From the NCBI RefSeq assembly GCF_035594125.1, contig NW_026973671.1:516001-580000 (forward strand): a stretch of 64,000 bases of DNA, in the 5' to 3' direction. The position numbers and the translations under genes were made by a program. The notes beneath the pieces were generated by a model. That model made no database searches, had not been told where the DNA came from, and saw only the letters and a program-made list of their open reading frames with translations. The stretch comes from Scylla paramamosain. Taxonomy: Eukaryota > Arthropoda > Malacostraca > Decapoda > Portunidae. Positions 1 through 11,139 of the stretch are shown piece by piece. Numbering within the stretch: position 1 is the first letter of the stretch; every line of letters starts with the position of its first letter.

Positions 1-150
1 TTTGTATGTATTTTTTTATGTAATATTATGCACATTCTGTATATAATTTATAGTGTTTGTATTCTTTTGCTTGAGAGCTGTGCTCCATACTTTTATATAA
101 AGTCTGAGCTTACTCAATAAATTCAATTCAATTCAATTCAGTTCAGTTCA

Positions 151-155
<5 letters not shown>
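1..155 (+). mobile_element. Possible 3' tail of a non-LTR retrotransposon
   Basis: AT-rich sequence ends in an AATAAA motif at 116-121, followed directly by six or seven copies of a pentamer (ATTCA and close variants) at 121-155. A polyadenylation signal running straight into a short tandem repeat is typical of the 3' end of many arthropod LINEs. No coding part is visible because the window starts here, so the assignment is tentative. Confidence 0.4.
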
Positions 156-187
<32 letters not shown>

Positions 188-232
188 TGTGTGTGTGTGT
201 GTGTGTGTGCATGCATGCATGCATGCATGCAT

Positions 233-275
<43 letters not shown>

Positions 276-316
276 TGCACACATGCACGCAGACACACAC
301 AGATACACACACACAG
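154..316. repeat. Compound microsatellite (CA)n(GT)n(GCAT)n(CGCA)n
   Basis: Consecutive blocks of CA, GT, GCAT, CGCA and CA repeats. The short frames called here on both strands (Cys-Val or Thr-His repeats) are translations of the repeat and not genes. Confidence 0.95.
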
Positions 317-345
317 ATTTAGATGCATTAGTGCTGCACTGCTGC

Positions 346-655
346 ATTGCCAGACTCAATCAAAAGCTTTTGATATGTTTGAGGCAACAGTTAAAGTTTC
401 ACTCAAATCCTTAAAAGAGGATGACCAAGACTCAGTAAGGAAAGCCAGATCACCAGTAGAGCGGCAGTTATGGAACCCATACTGCCAATCCAATAGAAGG
501 TTGTGAAGTGATAGATATTTAAGAATCTTCCTGTTAAGGATAGGGTTCAAGAAATTTAGAAAGGCAAGAAATTCAGGCGATAGGACGGTGGTTTGAGGGA
601 TTAGAGCAGTCATCCAGTTTAGGAACAGGCTGAATGTAGGCAAACTTCCAGCAGT
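346..655 (-). mobile_element. Non-LTR family A, reverse transcriptase fragment
   Basis: The minus strand translates to pieces of a reverse transcriptase: NRKILKYLSLHNLLLDWQYG, then LAFLTESWSSSFKDL, then ISKAFD. Homologous segments in the same order are found at 12650-12850 (plus) and 50350-50650 (minus). The reading frame shifts once and one end is lost within the microsatellite, so this is a dead fragment. Family A resembles Jockey/I-type LINEs. Confidence 0.8.
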
Positions 656-1138
656 GACAGTGATGTTTGAAGGTGACTCATCACCAGGAAACTCATGCAC
701 AACATAATGTCTTCCACTCATAAGCTGGTCACAAATACACCAAGGTGACAGATGGACACTCAAACACTCCCTGGTGTTTTCCTCCTCCAGGCTGCACTTA
801 CACACATGCCACAGATCATATGGATAATATTCTGTTAGTGAATGTAAAATGGTCATAGTTTAATGTAATGTCAAATTTTAAGTGTCTCAATATATTAATG
901 AGAAAATGAGCTGTAAATTTGGTGTTTAGGTGTCACAATGTCTGGTAGATACCCATTCACTCATAACTCTGAAGATGTTAAGGCAACATGAGTCTCACTA
1001 ACATATGTTAAATCATTCCGGGCTTTACTTACATTTGTCTTAGTGAGAGTTGACAGCCTTATAATTTATGCATTCATAACTACTCTCAGTTCAGCCCTGT
1101 CATGACCACCATTTCTCCTTGTTCCACTGACATCACTC
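656..1138. other. No gene seen
   Basis: Ordinary AT-rich sequence with no open frame that looks coding and no clear repeat. Confidence 0.5.
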
Positions 1139-2204
1139 TTGCATTTACCATTCTCTTCACATCATCCGTCTACTCCACTCGGCCCTATCATGACCACCAT
1201 TCTTCCTCGCTCTGCAGGAGAGGCCAGAGTCCAGGCAGGATGCCCTGCTCAGAACCAGCCAGGCTACCTCTGTGCAGCTTCCTCAAAGGGTGCTGCAAGA
1301 CTGGCCATGGCATGTGCTGCTGGAAGTAGTGCTGTAGTAGAAGCTGTGAAGCTGGGCTGCAGTGTGAGTGACTGGCAGCAGCAGCAGCAGTCTGCCTGGG
1401 TGTGGGGAGGTGCAGGTGTGATGACCAAGGATCACCAGGAGGCAGGCAGCTCTAGCTACAAAGCAGAGAGGAAGTTTGAGTGCCAGCAGTGTGAAAAAAC
1501 CATGGAGTCTAGAACTGGTCTGAAGCACCACGTCCTGACACACGGTAGTGTTGGAAATTATGAGTGTCCAGGATGTGGAAAGAAATTTATCAACAAGTCT
1601 AACTTAACCAGACACACCTTGACACACAGTGGTGTTAAAAATTATGAGTGTCTGAAATATGGAAGGAAATTTACTCAAGTCTAACCTCACCAAACACATC
1701 CTAACACACAATGGTATTAAAAATTATGAATGTCTAGAATGCAGAGAATTTTCCCAAAAGCCTCATCTCACCAGACACAAAGTGTCTGGTGAGAAACTAT
1801 GAATGTCTAGTGTGGGAAAAATTTACCCAAAAGACTGACCTCACCAAACATAGAGACACACTATAGTGTTAAAAGTTACAAATGTCAAGAACATGGAGAG
1901 AAATTTACGTGTAAGTCTTGCCTCACCACACACAACATGACATCCAGTGGTGTTAAAAACTATGAATGTCTGCAGTGTGGAATGAAATTTCCCTGAAAGT
2001 CTAACCTGACCAGACACACCGTGACACACAGTGGTGTAAGAAAGTATGAGTGTGAAGAGTGTGGCAAAAGATTCACTACTGGTTCTTGGCTCAATGAACA
2101 CACCTTCAGACACACTGGCTTGAGCGAGTTCCAAGTGTGATGTCTGTAGGCAAGTGTTTTAAGACAAAGTCTGAGATTACCAAGCACATGAAAGTCCACT
2201 TTTG
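1139..2204 (+). pseudogene. Decayed C2H2 zinc-finger array
   Basis: About nine consecutive C2H2 units of roughly 84 bp can be read from 1476 to 2195. The first two are intact in one frame (FECQQCEKTMESRTGLKHHVLTH at 1477 and YECPGCGKKFINKSNLTRH at 1560). The third has Cys replaced by Tyr (YECLKYGRKF) and is followed by a frame shift and a stop at 1682. Later units keep the finger and linker pattern but carry more breaks: a lost Cys at 1804, a stop at 1996 in place of a codon, and a frame shift near 2150. A Gln/Ser-rich, non-finger leader lies upstream in frame with finger 1. Intact members of this family bind DNA as nuclear regulators. This copy could make at most a two-finger peptide, so a decayed tandem-array paralogue is most likely. 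A spliced gene using only some fingers cannot be excluded. Confidence 0.8.
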
Positions 2205-2684
<480 letters not shown>

Positions 2685-2689
2685 TAGAA

Positions 2690-4260
2690 AGTGTTGCCAC
2701 ATGACTGTTCTTTGATTCTGATGGCAATTCTGGAATTGATTGTGATGGTAAGTCAAATGCACCAGTGTTGGTATGAGTTGTGAGTGGGCTGAATTGCTTC
2801 TGGTTTTGTCAAACTTTATTTGTATACATATTTCATTACGTATATGCTCTGAGTCAGTGATTTTAAATAAGTTTGTAAATATACCCAACTTTCTTACAGT
2901 CAATGAAAATTAAAATGTGAAAAAAAATCCTTAAAATTTGCAAACAAGTTTTGATGCATGCAAGATATAGAGTGTTTAATGGTGCCTGATTACTGGGAAG
3001 AAAAGAATGAAGGCTGCCAGCAAGCCCAGCATTGTCTTTGTCACACTGAGGTGGTTGGGACGGTGGTGGCAGATACACTGTGGCAAGACACCTCGGAATG
3101 TGGTGAGCCCCTGAAGGCTGCTGCATCACTTCATCCTGCACAAGACAAGTGTACACTCCCTTCCTGCTACAGGGACCTGCTCAGGTGGGAGGGACAACAA
3201 TCTCATGGTGGTGTGTTGGTGTTTTTCTCTCTGCTGTTGCAGTCTGGGGTTTTCTTCACTACCAAGTGATAACTTCATCCTCTCCTGAGTACTTGAGAGG
3301 TGGATGCTGTGAGGGGTGTGGTGGGGGCTGGGATGAGGTGTGGGTGCCAGAGTGGTGACCTGCTGGTCTCTCTTCTATTATCTCGCCCTTGCCTTGAGAA
3401 GAGACTCCTTCTTAAATAAGCCACTTCATATTACTGTGGTAGGAGAAAAGTCCCCACAATGACCAGAGCAGCGAGGAGAGTGGTGGTGGTGATTGGTGGT
3501 GCAGCCCCTCCTCCCACTGACCTCCCCAGGAGTGGTGGTCTGTGTTCAGCCCTGTATGCTCATTAACGGCCTGCATAATTAACCAGTGTTCATTTACCTT
3601 TATCTTTTCACTCATCTTCACCATTACCTCATATAGTTTTGTGTTGCCCTCATAACTGCTTGCTTTCTCCACTCCCACACACACCACAGTGACCCACCAT
3701 ACTTCACCACGCTTCTGTAATGTTCTCTGTCGTAATGTCTTCTGTTGCGTCCTCATTTCTTTTCAGTCTCTTTCTCCACTTCACATGAACGTCTGCCATT
3801 CTTCATTTTTATTAGTAGTCCAACTCCTCCCTTCTTTTCACCAATTTTTTCTTTGTCTCCCTGTTCCTATCCAGTCATCCTCCTGCCACTCTCTATCACT
3901 GAGCCAGCCTGTTTCTGCCACTCTACCACGTCATACTCCTTTCCCTCTTTGATTACCTTGTTATTCTCCATTTTCCTTCGCTCCATTCCCTTGTGTTAAG
4001 GAAGGCACATATCATCCTTGTTCCGCTCTCCTCACGCTTTGCCCCATTTCACGTTTTTCTCAATTTTGTGCCCACTCGATAATATTCCAACTGGTCCACA
4101 CTCTTCCACCAACCGTTGCACTGCTAATCTTACAGTTTCTTCAGCATTTGCCATTTGTTGTTGTTCTTATGAGGTTATGAAAATTACTTGATCTTGACCC
4201 CTTAAAAAAAAATATTTCGACTCTGACCTCTTACAAAACTTTATCTTCAAGATGTGATCT
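2690..4260. other. Intergenic, no supported gene
   Basis: Contains short frames (for example 2958-3269) without domain motifs or convincing splice sites. From about 3690 to 4000 the plus strand is pyrimidine-rich. Nothing here is recognisable. Confidence 0.45.
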
Positions 4261-4267
4261 GGAATGA

Positions 4268-4370
<103 letters not shown>

Positions 4371-4513
4371 CATAATTATCATCTTTGCCATAAAATACAT
4401 TTGCTACAAGTTACATCAAGGAGACAGTGCAAGGTGAAGAGCACATAAACTGGTTAATGGCGGAGAGAATAAGTTACGACAGCAACTGACAGCAAAGGAC
4501 ATCGCAGCAATAC

Positions 4514-4569
4514 AAAAAAAAAAAAAAAAAAAAAAGTGGGGGAGGGGAATTACTTGTTAAGGAGAAGAC

Positions 4570-4634
<65 letters not shown>
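4514..4634. repeat. Poly(A) run and (AG)n microsatellite
   Basis: A 22-nt A run at 4514-4535 is followed by a perfect AG repeat at 4572-4634. The A run could be a retroposon tail, but nothing attached to it is recognisable. Confidence 0.9.
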
Positions 4635-4636
<2 letters not shown>

Positions 4637-5850
4637 GCGTTAAACGAGGAGATAGTAGGAGAAACAGTAGATTAGTAGTAATAAAAGGAGGAGCAAGGGA
4701 TATGATGAAAGAAAATGGGATGAAGGAACGTAAGAGAAAGAAAAGGAGGGGGAAGGGACGTGATGGAAGAAGGTGGGAGGAGGAAACGTAAGAGAGAAGA
4801 GGATGGGAGAGGAGAGAGGAGGAAAAATGTCGAAGGGGAAAGAGAAAAATAGTTGTTTGTCATTAATTAACAGGAGCGGAAGGTGGAGGTGGAGGAAGAA
4901 CAGGAGGAAAGGATGTGGTATAGGAAAAATTAAGTAAGAAAAGAAAAATATTTGTTTGACATTAATAAAAGGAAGAAGTGATGGGAGAAGAGGAGGAGGA
5001 GCGGAGAGGTAATACAATAAACTTAGGAGGAGGAGGGGTGGGTAATAGTTTGACAGTATTAATCTCTGTAGCAGGAGGGGGATGGGGAGGAATAGAGACA
5101 AAAAAAGAAGAACATAACAAATAAGGGAAGCTGCAAGAAGCCATCAGGCCTACACTAGGCAGGCAGTCCCTGTATGAAATATACCCAACTGTTTCCACCT
5201 ATCATCCCCATCCATAAATCCGTCTAATCTTCTCTTAAAGCTTCCCAATGCCTTAGCATTATTAACTTGATTACTGAGTCCGTTCCACTCATCTACCATT
5301 CAGTTTCAGAACCAATTTCTTCCTATCTCTTTTTTAAAACTAAATTTTTCAAGCTTGAACCCTTCAGAAAAAAAAATAGGAAAAGATAGGTATTTTTAAA
5401 TAATATAGTAAAAGTAGAAAGAGGAGGAGAGGGAAGGAAAAGTATATAGGAGGAGGGAGGGATGGGAGAGTAGGAAAGAGGGGCGTGGGGTAGGGAAGAG
5501 GAAAAGAGAAGCAGTAATAATAATCTGAATAGTAGGAAGAGAGAGACAGAGTGGTAGAGGGAAAGAAAAAAAAAACGGAAGAAAAAGAGTAGTAGTTTAA
5601 TGGAGGAGGAGGAGGAGGAGCGGAGCAAGGAGACAGAGAGAGACAAGTATGTTGGAGGAGGAGGAGGGGAAGGGGGGAGAAGATGGAGGGAAAGACCAGT
5701 AGTAATGTACCAATAATAATCCGAGTAGGAGGTGGTAGTGGAAGGGGTGGAGGGCCAGGAGGAGAGGGAGAGGTGAACTGTGGGGGAGGGGTGGGTACTG
5801 GGTAGGTTCATCATTCTCATCAGAGCAAGGGAAGGCGGTGGACGAGGACC
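4635..5850. repeat. Purine-rich (GGA/GAA) low-complexity tract
   Basis: The plus strand is dominated by A and G in irregular GGAGGA and GAAGAA words for about 1.2 kb, interrupted only by a LINE fragment at 5105-5365. The long minus-strand frames here (Ser/Pro/Leu/Phe-rich) are compositional artefacts. Confidence 0.8.
5105..5365 (-). mobile_element. CR1-like LINE 3' end (5'-truncated copy)
   Basis: On the minus strand the sequence reads as the C-terminus of a CR1/L2-type polymerase: a VDEWNGL motif, then NNAKALGSFKRRLDGFMDGD, then a stop and a short 3' region. Two more copies lie at 27412-27660 and 33185-33440 in the same orientation. All three share the block around CCCCATCCATAAATC and the block TGATTACTGAGTCC. 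Confidence 0.7.
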
Positions 5851-6049
5851 AGCAGGCGGAGGTAAGATTACGAAGATTACGTTTGTTCTTCCTGTCTCTC
5901 TCTTTGTGTCTATCCCTGTCTGTCTATCAGAATGTTTGTTTGTCTGAATGTTTCTGTTTTTGTCCTTGAGCGTGTCTGTCTCTCGTCTGTCTGTGCCTGT
6001 CTGGCTGTGCATGTGATGGTGAAGTTAGTGGCTTTACATAGCATTTAAA

Positions 6050-6275
6050 CTAGCACTGGTGATTTAGGATGTGGTGGTGGTTGTGATGACTGCGTGGTTG
6101 TGTCGGTAAAGGAAGCATGTGAGTGGTGGCGGTGGTGACAGTGGTGGTGAAGGTAGTATGTGTGTGTGTGGTGGTTTCATTGATGGTGGGTAGTGTGGTG
6201 ATGGCAGCTGTGGTGAAGGCGTGTGTGGTGTGCGTGGTGGTGATGGTGTGCGTGTGTGTGTGTGCGTGTTTCATT
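6050..6275. repeat. GGT/GTG-rich simple sequence
   Basis: Degenerate TGG and GT repeats on the plus strand. The minus-strand Thr/His frame is a translation artefact. Confidence 0.7.
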
Positions 6276-6412
6276 GCTGTCTAGATGTGTTGTAACAGCC
6301 CTGGTGAAAGTTGTGTTCAGTGTGTTGAAGTTTGTAATGGTAGTTTCACTAACGAAAATTCGGCACCTTTATCAAACTATAGGGAAAATTTATGGTGTTT
6401 TTACGAGTAGCG

Positions 6413-6740
6413 GCAGTTTATCAAGCGTTCTGTTCTTAAAACAGGGTGTGCAGTGGAAGTTATCAGGGTTTTCAGTGGTGTGTTTTACATGTGCGTTTAT
6501 CAAGCGTGCTACACATTTTGACTGGTTGGAGTGGAATTTGCGAATTAGTGGTTGTTTAACAAGCAGTCTAGATCTTCAACAGGCTGTACAGGGGAAGTAT
6601 ATAAGGGTTTTCAGTGGTGTTATTTTGAGTAATGGTAGTTTAACGAGCATTTTGTACCCACTTGACTGGTTGTAGTGGAATTTGTGAGTTAGTGGTAGTT
6701 TAAGGGATAATCTGCACCTGTAACATGGTGTACAGTATGT
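6413..6740. repeat. Diverged tandem repeat with alternating 80- and 60-bp spacing
   Basis: The start motif GTAGTTTAACAAGC (with variants) recurs at 6413, 6492, 6551, 6635 and 6695, giving spacings of 79, 59, 84 and 60 bp. Two half-units therefore alternate, which suggests a higher-order unit of about 140 bp. The phrase AGGGTTTTCAGTGGTGT occurs at matching places in the longer half-units. A weaker trace may extend back to 6340 and on to about 7000. Confidence 0.65.
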
Positions 6741-6744
6741 TATT

Positions 6745-7535
6745 AGCTTCATTGCAATATAAGTATAAGTATTGATGTATCCTTTAAGTGCTATAATGTT
6801 AGGTATTGGGGTTTTCAATAACTTTTTTTATGAGAGTAGTGATGGTTATAATAAGCATCAGTAGTGGAAGTTATTAAGGTTTTAATGTTTTCAAATGTTG
6901 TCCCGTATCGTAGTGGTAATTTTAAAGTCTTTGTACCTTTGAGATGCTGTAATGGTGACTATTGGGTTTTTCAGTTGTCCTTACAAGAGTCGATAGCTAT
7001 AACAAGGAATCCTTAACAGGGTTGTCATGAATTTTTTTGGGATTCTTAATAGTGTTCACAACTGGAGAGCTGGTCTTAACAAGCAGTCTGCTTATTTTGA
7101 AAGGCCGAACTAGGTTAGTAGGATTTTCGTTTATTTATTTTTTTTTTATTACTGCAGATAGTTCAAGACATCCATAATTTGAACCCTTTTTTTTTAAGGT
7201 TTTGTTAGATAATGCAAACTGATTATTTTCCTTTGTTCCTCAAAATCTTTTCTTTCGAGCGATCCAGTGACCCTCGTTCTCCATTTCTCTCTGTCTCGTG
7301 CTTGTGTAAGTGCTCTTGGTTATTAAACTTTCCCACCTCCATTTCCTTTACAGTTCTCCATCTCGCAGTGTTTACACACGACTGCCCCACAGTACTCGCT
7401 CATCCCTTCTGTCTTTCCCATTCCCTCCATTTCTTCACCCAACTTTACATTTTTAGATCAATATTTACCTTCCTCGAGTCAACTTTTCTTTTATTTCCTC
7501 ATCTCCATTATCCGTTCCTCCTTTCAATTTACTAC
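6745..7535. other. No gene seen
   Basis: AT-rich sequence with possible further decayed units of the upstream repeat until about 7100, then pyrimidine-rich sequence leading into a CT array. Confidence 0.4.

Positions 7536-7539
<4 letters not shown>

Positions 7540-7632
<93 letters not shown>
7540..7632. repeat. (CT)n microsatellite
   Basis: Perfect CT repeat of about 46 units. Confidence 0.97.
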
Positions 7633-7634
<2 letters not shown>

Positions 7635-7867
7635 GTTTATTTTTTAAAGGATGTTTTCTGGACTGTAGTGATCGTTCAATGTGTATCCTAAATAGTCCCC
7701 TTGGCCTGAATATTGTTGCGATATTACAGGCGTAGGATTCCCGTCTTCTTTTGCCCTCTTTTTCTCCTCTCAATGTTCTCCCTTTATTCTCACCATTATT
7801 CGTCCACTTCCCCAGCTGTACGAAAAATAAGACTTTCCCCCAGTTACTAGTACCTTATTCCCTCATC

Positions 7868-8015
7868 TCCATCATCACTACTACTGCTACTACTAAATAC
7901 TATTACTGTCACTATTACTAGTAGTTCTATTACATTCGTATACCTACTACAACATGTCTATTATTATATCTACTATCACTACATATCTACTATTACTATT
8001 ATATATCTATTACTG
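7868..8015. repeat. Degenerate (TAC)n microsatellite
   Basis: Interrupted TAC/TAT triplets, an old version of the perfect TAC arrays seen near 47.5 kb. Confidence 0.75.
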
Positions 8016-8941
8016 CTGCATCACCTTTTGAACAGATAACACTCCCACCTCTGATCTCACCCCACCACCACCGCCACCACCAGTGTGTTGGGTGTTGAGG
8101 CGGCTGCATGAGCGAGGCGCCGTCAGGCAGGCTTGTGATGGCTGTTACTCTTGCCAGTCTCGGTCAAATTTCGCTCCTTGTAGTGCAATTCCCACTGACG
8201 TCTTACAGAACTACTGTTTCATTATCTTGCATGTAAAAAAAAAAAAAAAAAATGGGAGTGTTTTAAGAGCAACTAAAATTCTGTTCTCACAATAGGATTT
8301 TTTTTTCTCTCTAATTTCAAAACCGCCGATCATTGTTCTCTACAAGAAGTTTGAGTGTTCTGAAAGCCCAGTTATAATTCTCCTCGCTGGTGTGGATAGT
8401 GGTGTTGATTTCTTTTCCTATGGCCCGTATTCCTGAGTGAGGGGTTGGCATCGTGTACGAGTCTCCTCCAGTGATTTCTTGTTCCTTGCATTTTCGTGTG
8501 ATTTCTGCCCTTTGCAATTCTATCCCTTCATCTCAGTATTTCTCTTGATCATTTCCCTCAACTGGTATTCTCCATTTTCTAATCGATCCCTGATCTAATC
8601 TTACTATCCAAACCATTTTTTTTTTTCCCTTACCACTTCCATAATGCAGTCCACTCCTGCCCTCCTTTTCACTTTAGCCCCATTATCCACATCAACATTG
8701 TCCTCTTCTTTCCAGTATCCTCTCATCTGTTTAGTGCCCATGTTTTTCTTCCATATATTACTGGTCTAAAACCATTCTCTTCCCTCACAGCACACCACCA
8801 CCACCGCCACCAGTGCGCACCACCAGCACAGTCTGGAGGATAGGAGGAAATGTTGCTCCAGATTCCAAGCTTGAAAATCCAAGGCAAATAGACTTGTGTA
8901 AGTTAATATAGGTAAAGTTAGACAAGATATTGAGGTAATGA
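8016..8941. other. No supported gene
   Basis: A GC-richer patch at 8080-8160 has an open frame (CWVLRRLHERGAVRQACDGC) after a CCACCAG acceptor-like site, but no donor or partner exon was found. A CCACCACCGCCACC tract lies at 8797-8812. Confidence 0.35.
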
Positions 8942-9021
8942 TAATGGCAGGCTGGTGGCACATTAGTTTCATAAGTTAATGGTAATGGCAGGCTGGAGGC
9001 ACATTACTTCATAAGTTAACA
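8942..9021. repeat. 41-bp direct tandem duplication
   Basis: The sequence starting TAATGGCAGGCTGG at 8942 is repeated at 8983 with the same downstream CATTA and CATAAGTTA words. Two copies only. Confidence 0.8.
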
Positions 9022-9903
9022 TAACATACTCAGATAAATTCAATGGGAAGATCTTGTGCTTTCATGTTTTTTTACTTCCTGAATATTTTACATACCCATT
9101 TTTCTATATTCCCATCACATGTCTCAGTAATTTAAGATTTTGACAAAGGAACATTTGTTAAGGAGAGTTATAAGGTCAAATATAAAGATGATCACGTCTT
9201 CACTTGAGTTTTATTGCATTTCATTCACTCAAAAGGTTTTAAATTTGTCAATCATCAATGTCAATCCTTTACAGAGATGTCTGGTGTTGCATTGTTAGAA
9301 TCTGGAAGTGTGGATCCTCACTCCTTGATCAAGCAGCAGCAGTGGCAGCAGTCATTGCTGCCCAGAGGAGAGGATGCATCTGAGAGTGCTCATTGGCTGC
9401 CGGAGGCGATATGTCACTGATTCAATGTAACACGCAAGGCAGCCAATCACAGGAAGGCTTTGTGTTATCACCAAGAATGCCATGAGACATTGTTTATAAA
9501 CTGTTATGTGCCCACAGCCACCAATCATCATAGTATTCCAGGGAGTAAAAAATAATGGCTAATGATTTCCATAAAAACAAGAACCATATTGATTCAAAAC
9601 AGGCCAAAAAATACGAGAAATAAACAGTTTCATCCACATTAGAAAACTGGTGGGAGTAAAAATTAGCCCACTAGCATATTTGCTTATTATTTTATCTTGA
9701 CCAAACTGTAAATTGCATATGGAATTTAGTTAACTAATGTTTTAGACATTGCTTTAAGTAATATGACCAAATTCCCTAAATGACTTTGTTGCATAATGGG
9801 AGAAAAATTTTTTCTGCTCACCCTTTGGGATCCAAACTTCTAGAAAAAAGAAAATCATTTTAAACATGTTCTTCACTGTTGAGGTTAAATATATGTTCTA
9901 CAT

Positions 9904-9955
9904 TGTTGAGGAAGAGTTAGGTTAGGGTAGGTTGTTAGGTTGGTTAGCTAGGTCG
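9904..9955. repeat. Short interstitial TTAGG-like repeat
   Basis: Several GTTAGG and GGTTAG units in succession. TTAGG is the ancestral arthropod telomere repeat. This short degenerate tract may be an interstitial remnant. Confidence 0.5.
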
Positions 9956-10634
<679 letters not shown>

Positions 10635-10742
10635 CGTCTAGTTTTCCCTAGTCTGTTAGGGCTGAGACGGTGCCTCCTGATGAAGGACTTTTGGATTTGG
10701 CATTTGGGAACCGTTACCCCGAGTGGATGCCCTTCCTACCCT

Positions 10743-10830
10743 CGGACCGTAGCCAGGATTCGAACCCGTGCGCCTGATGACCACTTGGCCCCCAAAGCGC
10801 GCGCGGTTCCACTGTACCACGGCGGCTCCC
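10743..10830 (-). other. Second tRNA-like unit in the SINE
   Basis: Contains A-box-like GTGGTACAGTGG and B-box-like GGGTTCGAATCC about 50 nt apart, with partly complementary ends (GGAGCCG and CGGTCC). The anticodon arm cannot be folded with confidence, so no amino acid is assigned. Confidence 0.6.
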
Positions 10831-10920
10831 AAAATCACCGTGACCCATGAAGAGCCCCGGGGTCAGGTCAAGGACGAGGAAGCCTACAGGAGGCGCCTCT
10901 CCAAGACCGACCAAATGTTT

Positions 10921-10993
10921 CATCCCCAGCGGGATTCGAACCCGCGGCCTCTGGATTAGAAGTCCAGCGCGCTATCCACTGCGCCATGGGGAC
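10921..10993 (-). tRNA. tRNA-Arg(UCU)-like cloverleaf, probably the SINE head
   Basis: The 73 nt fold into a full cloverleaf with no stem mismatch apart from a G-U pair at the end of the acceptor stem: acceptor GTCCCCA/TGGGGAT, D stem GCGC/GCGC, anticodon stem CTGGA/TCCAG around loop CTTCTAA (anticodon TCT), and T stem GCGGG/CCCGC around TTCGAAT. No intron. There is no T run just downstream to end pol III transcription, and the SINE body continues instead. I therefore read it as the SINE head that kept its tRNA fold, although a real tRNA gene is possible. Confidence 0.7.
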
Positions 10994-10995
10994 TG

Positions 10996-11138
<143 letters not shown>

Positions 11139-11139
11139 C

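Noticed and set aside
8083..8295. Small Cys/Arg-rich coding region
   Set aside because: Only one possible acceptor, no donor, no start context and no homologous motif.
10921..10993. A free-standing functional tRNA-Arg gene
   Set aside because: The fold is perfect, but there is no downstream T-run terminator and the sequence continues into a second tRNA-like unit and a SINE tail. A SINE head is the simpler reading.
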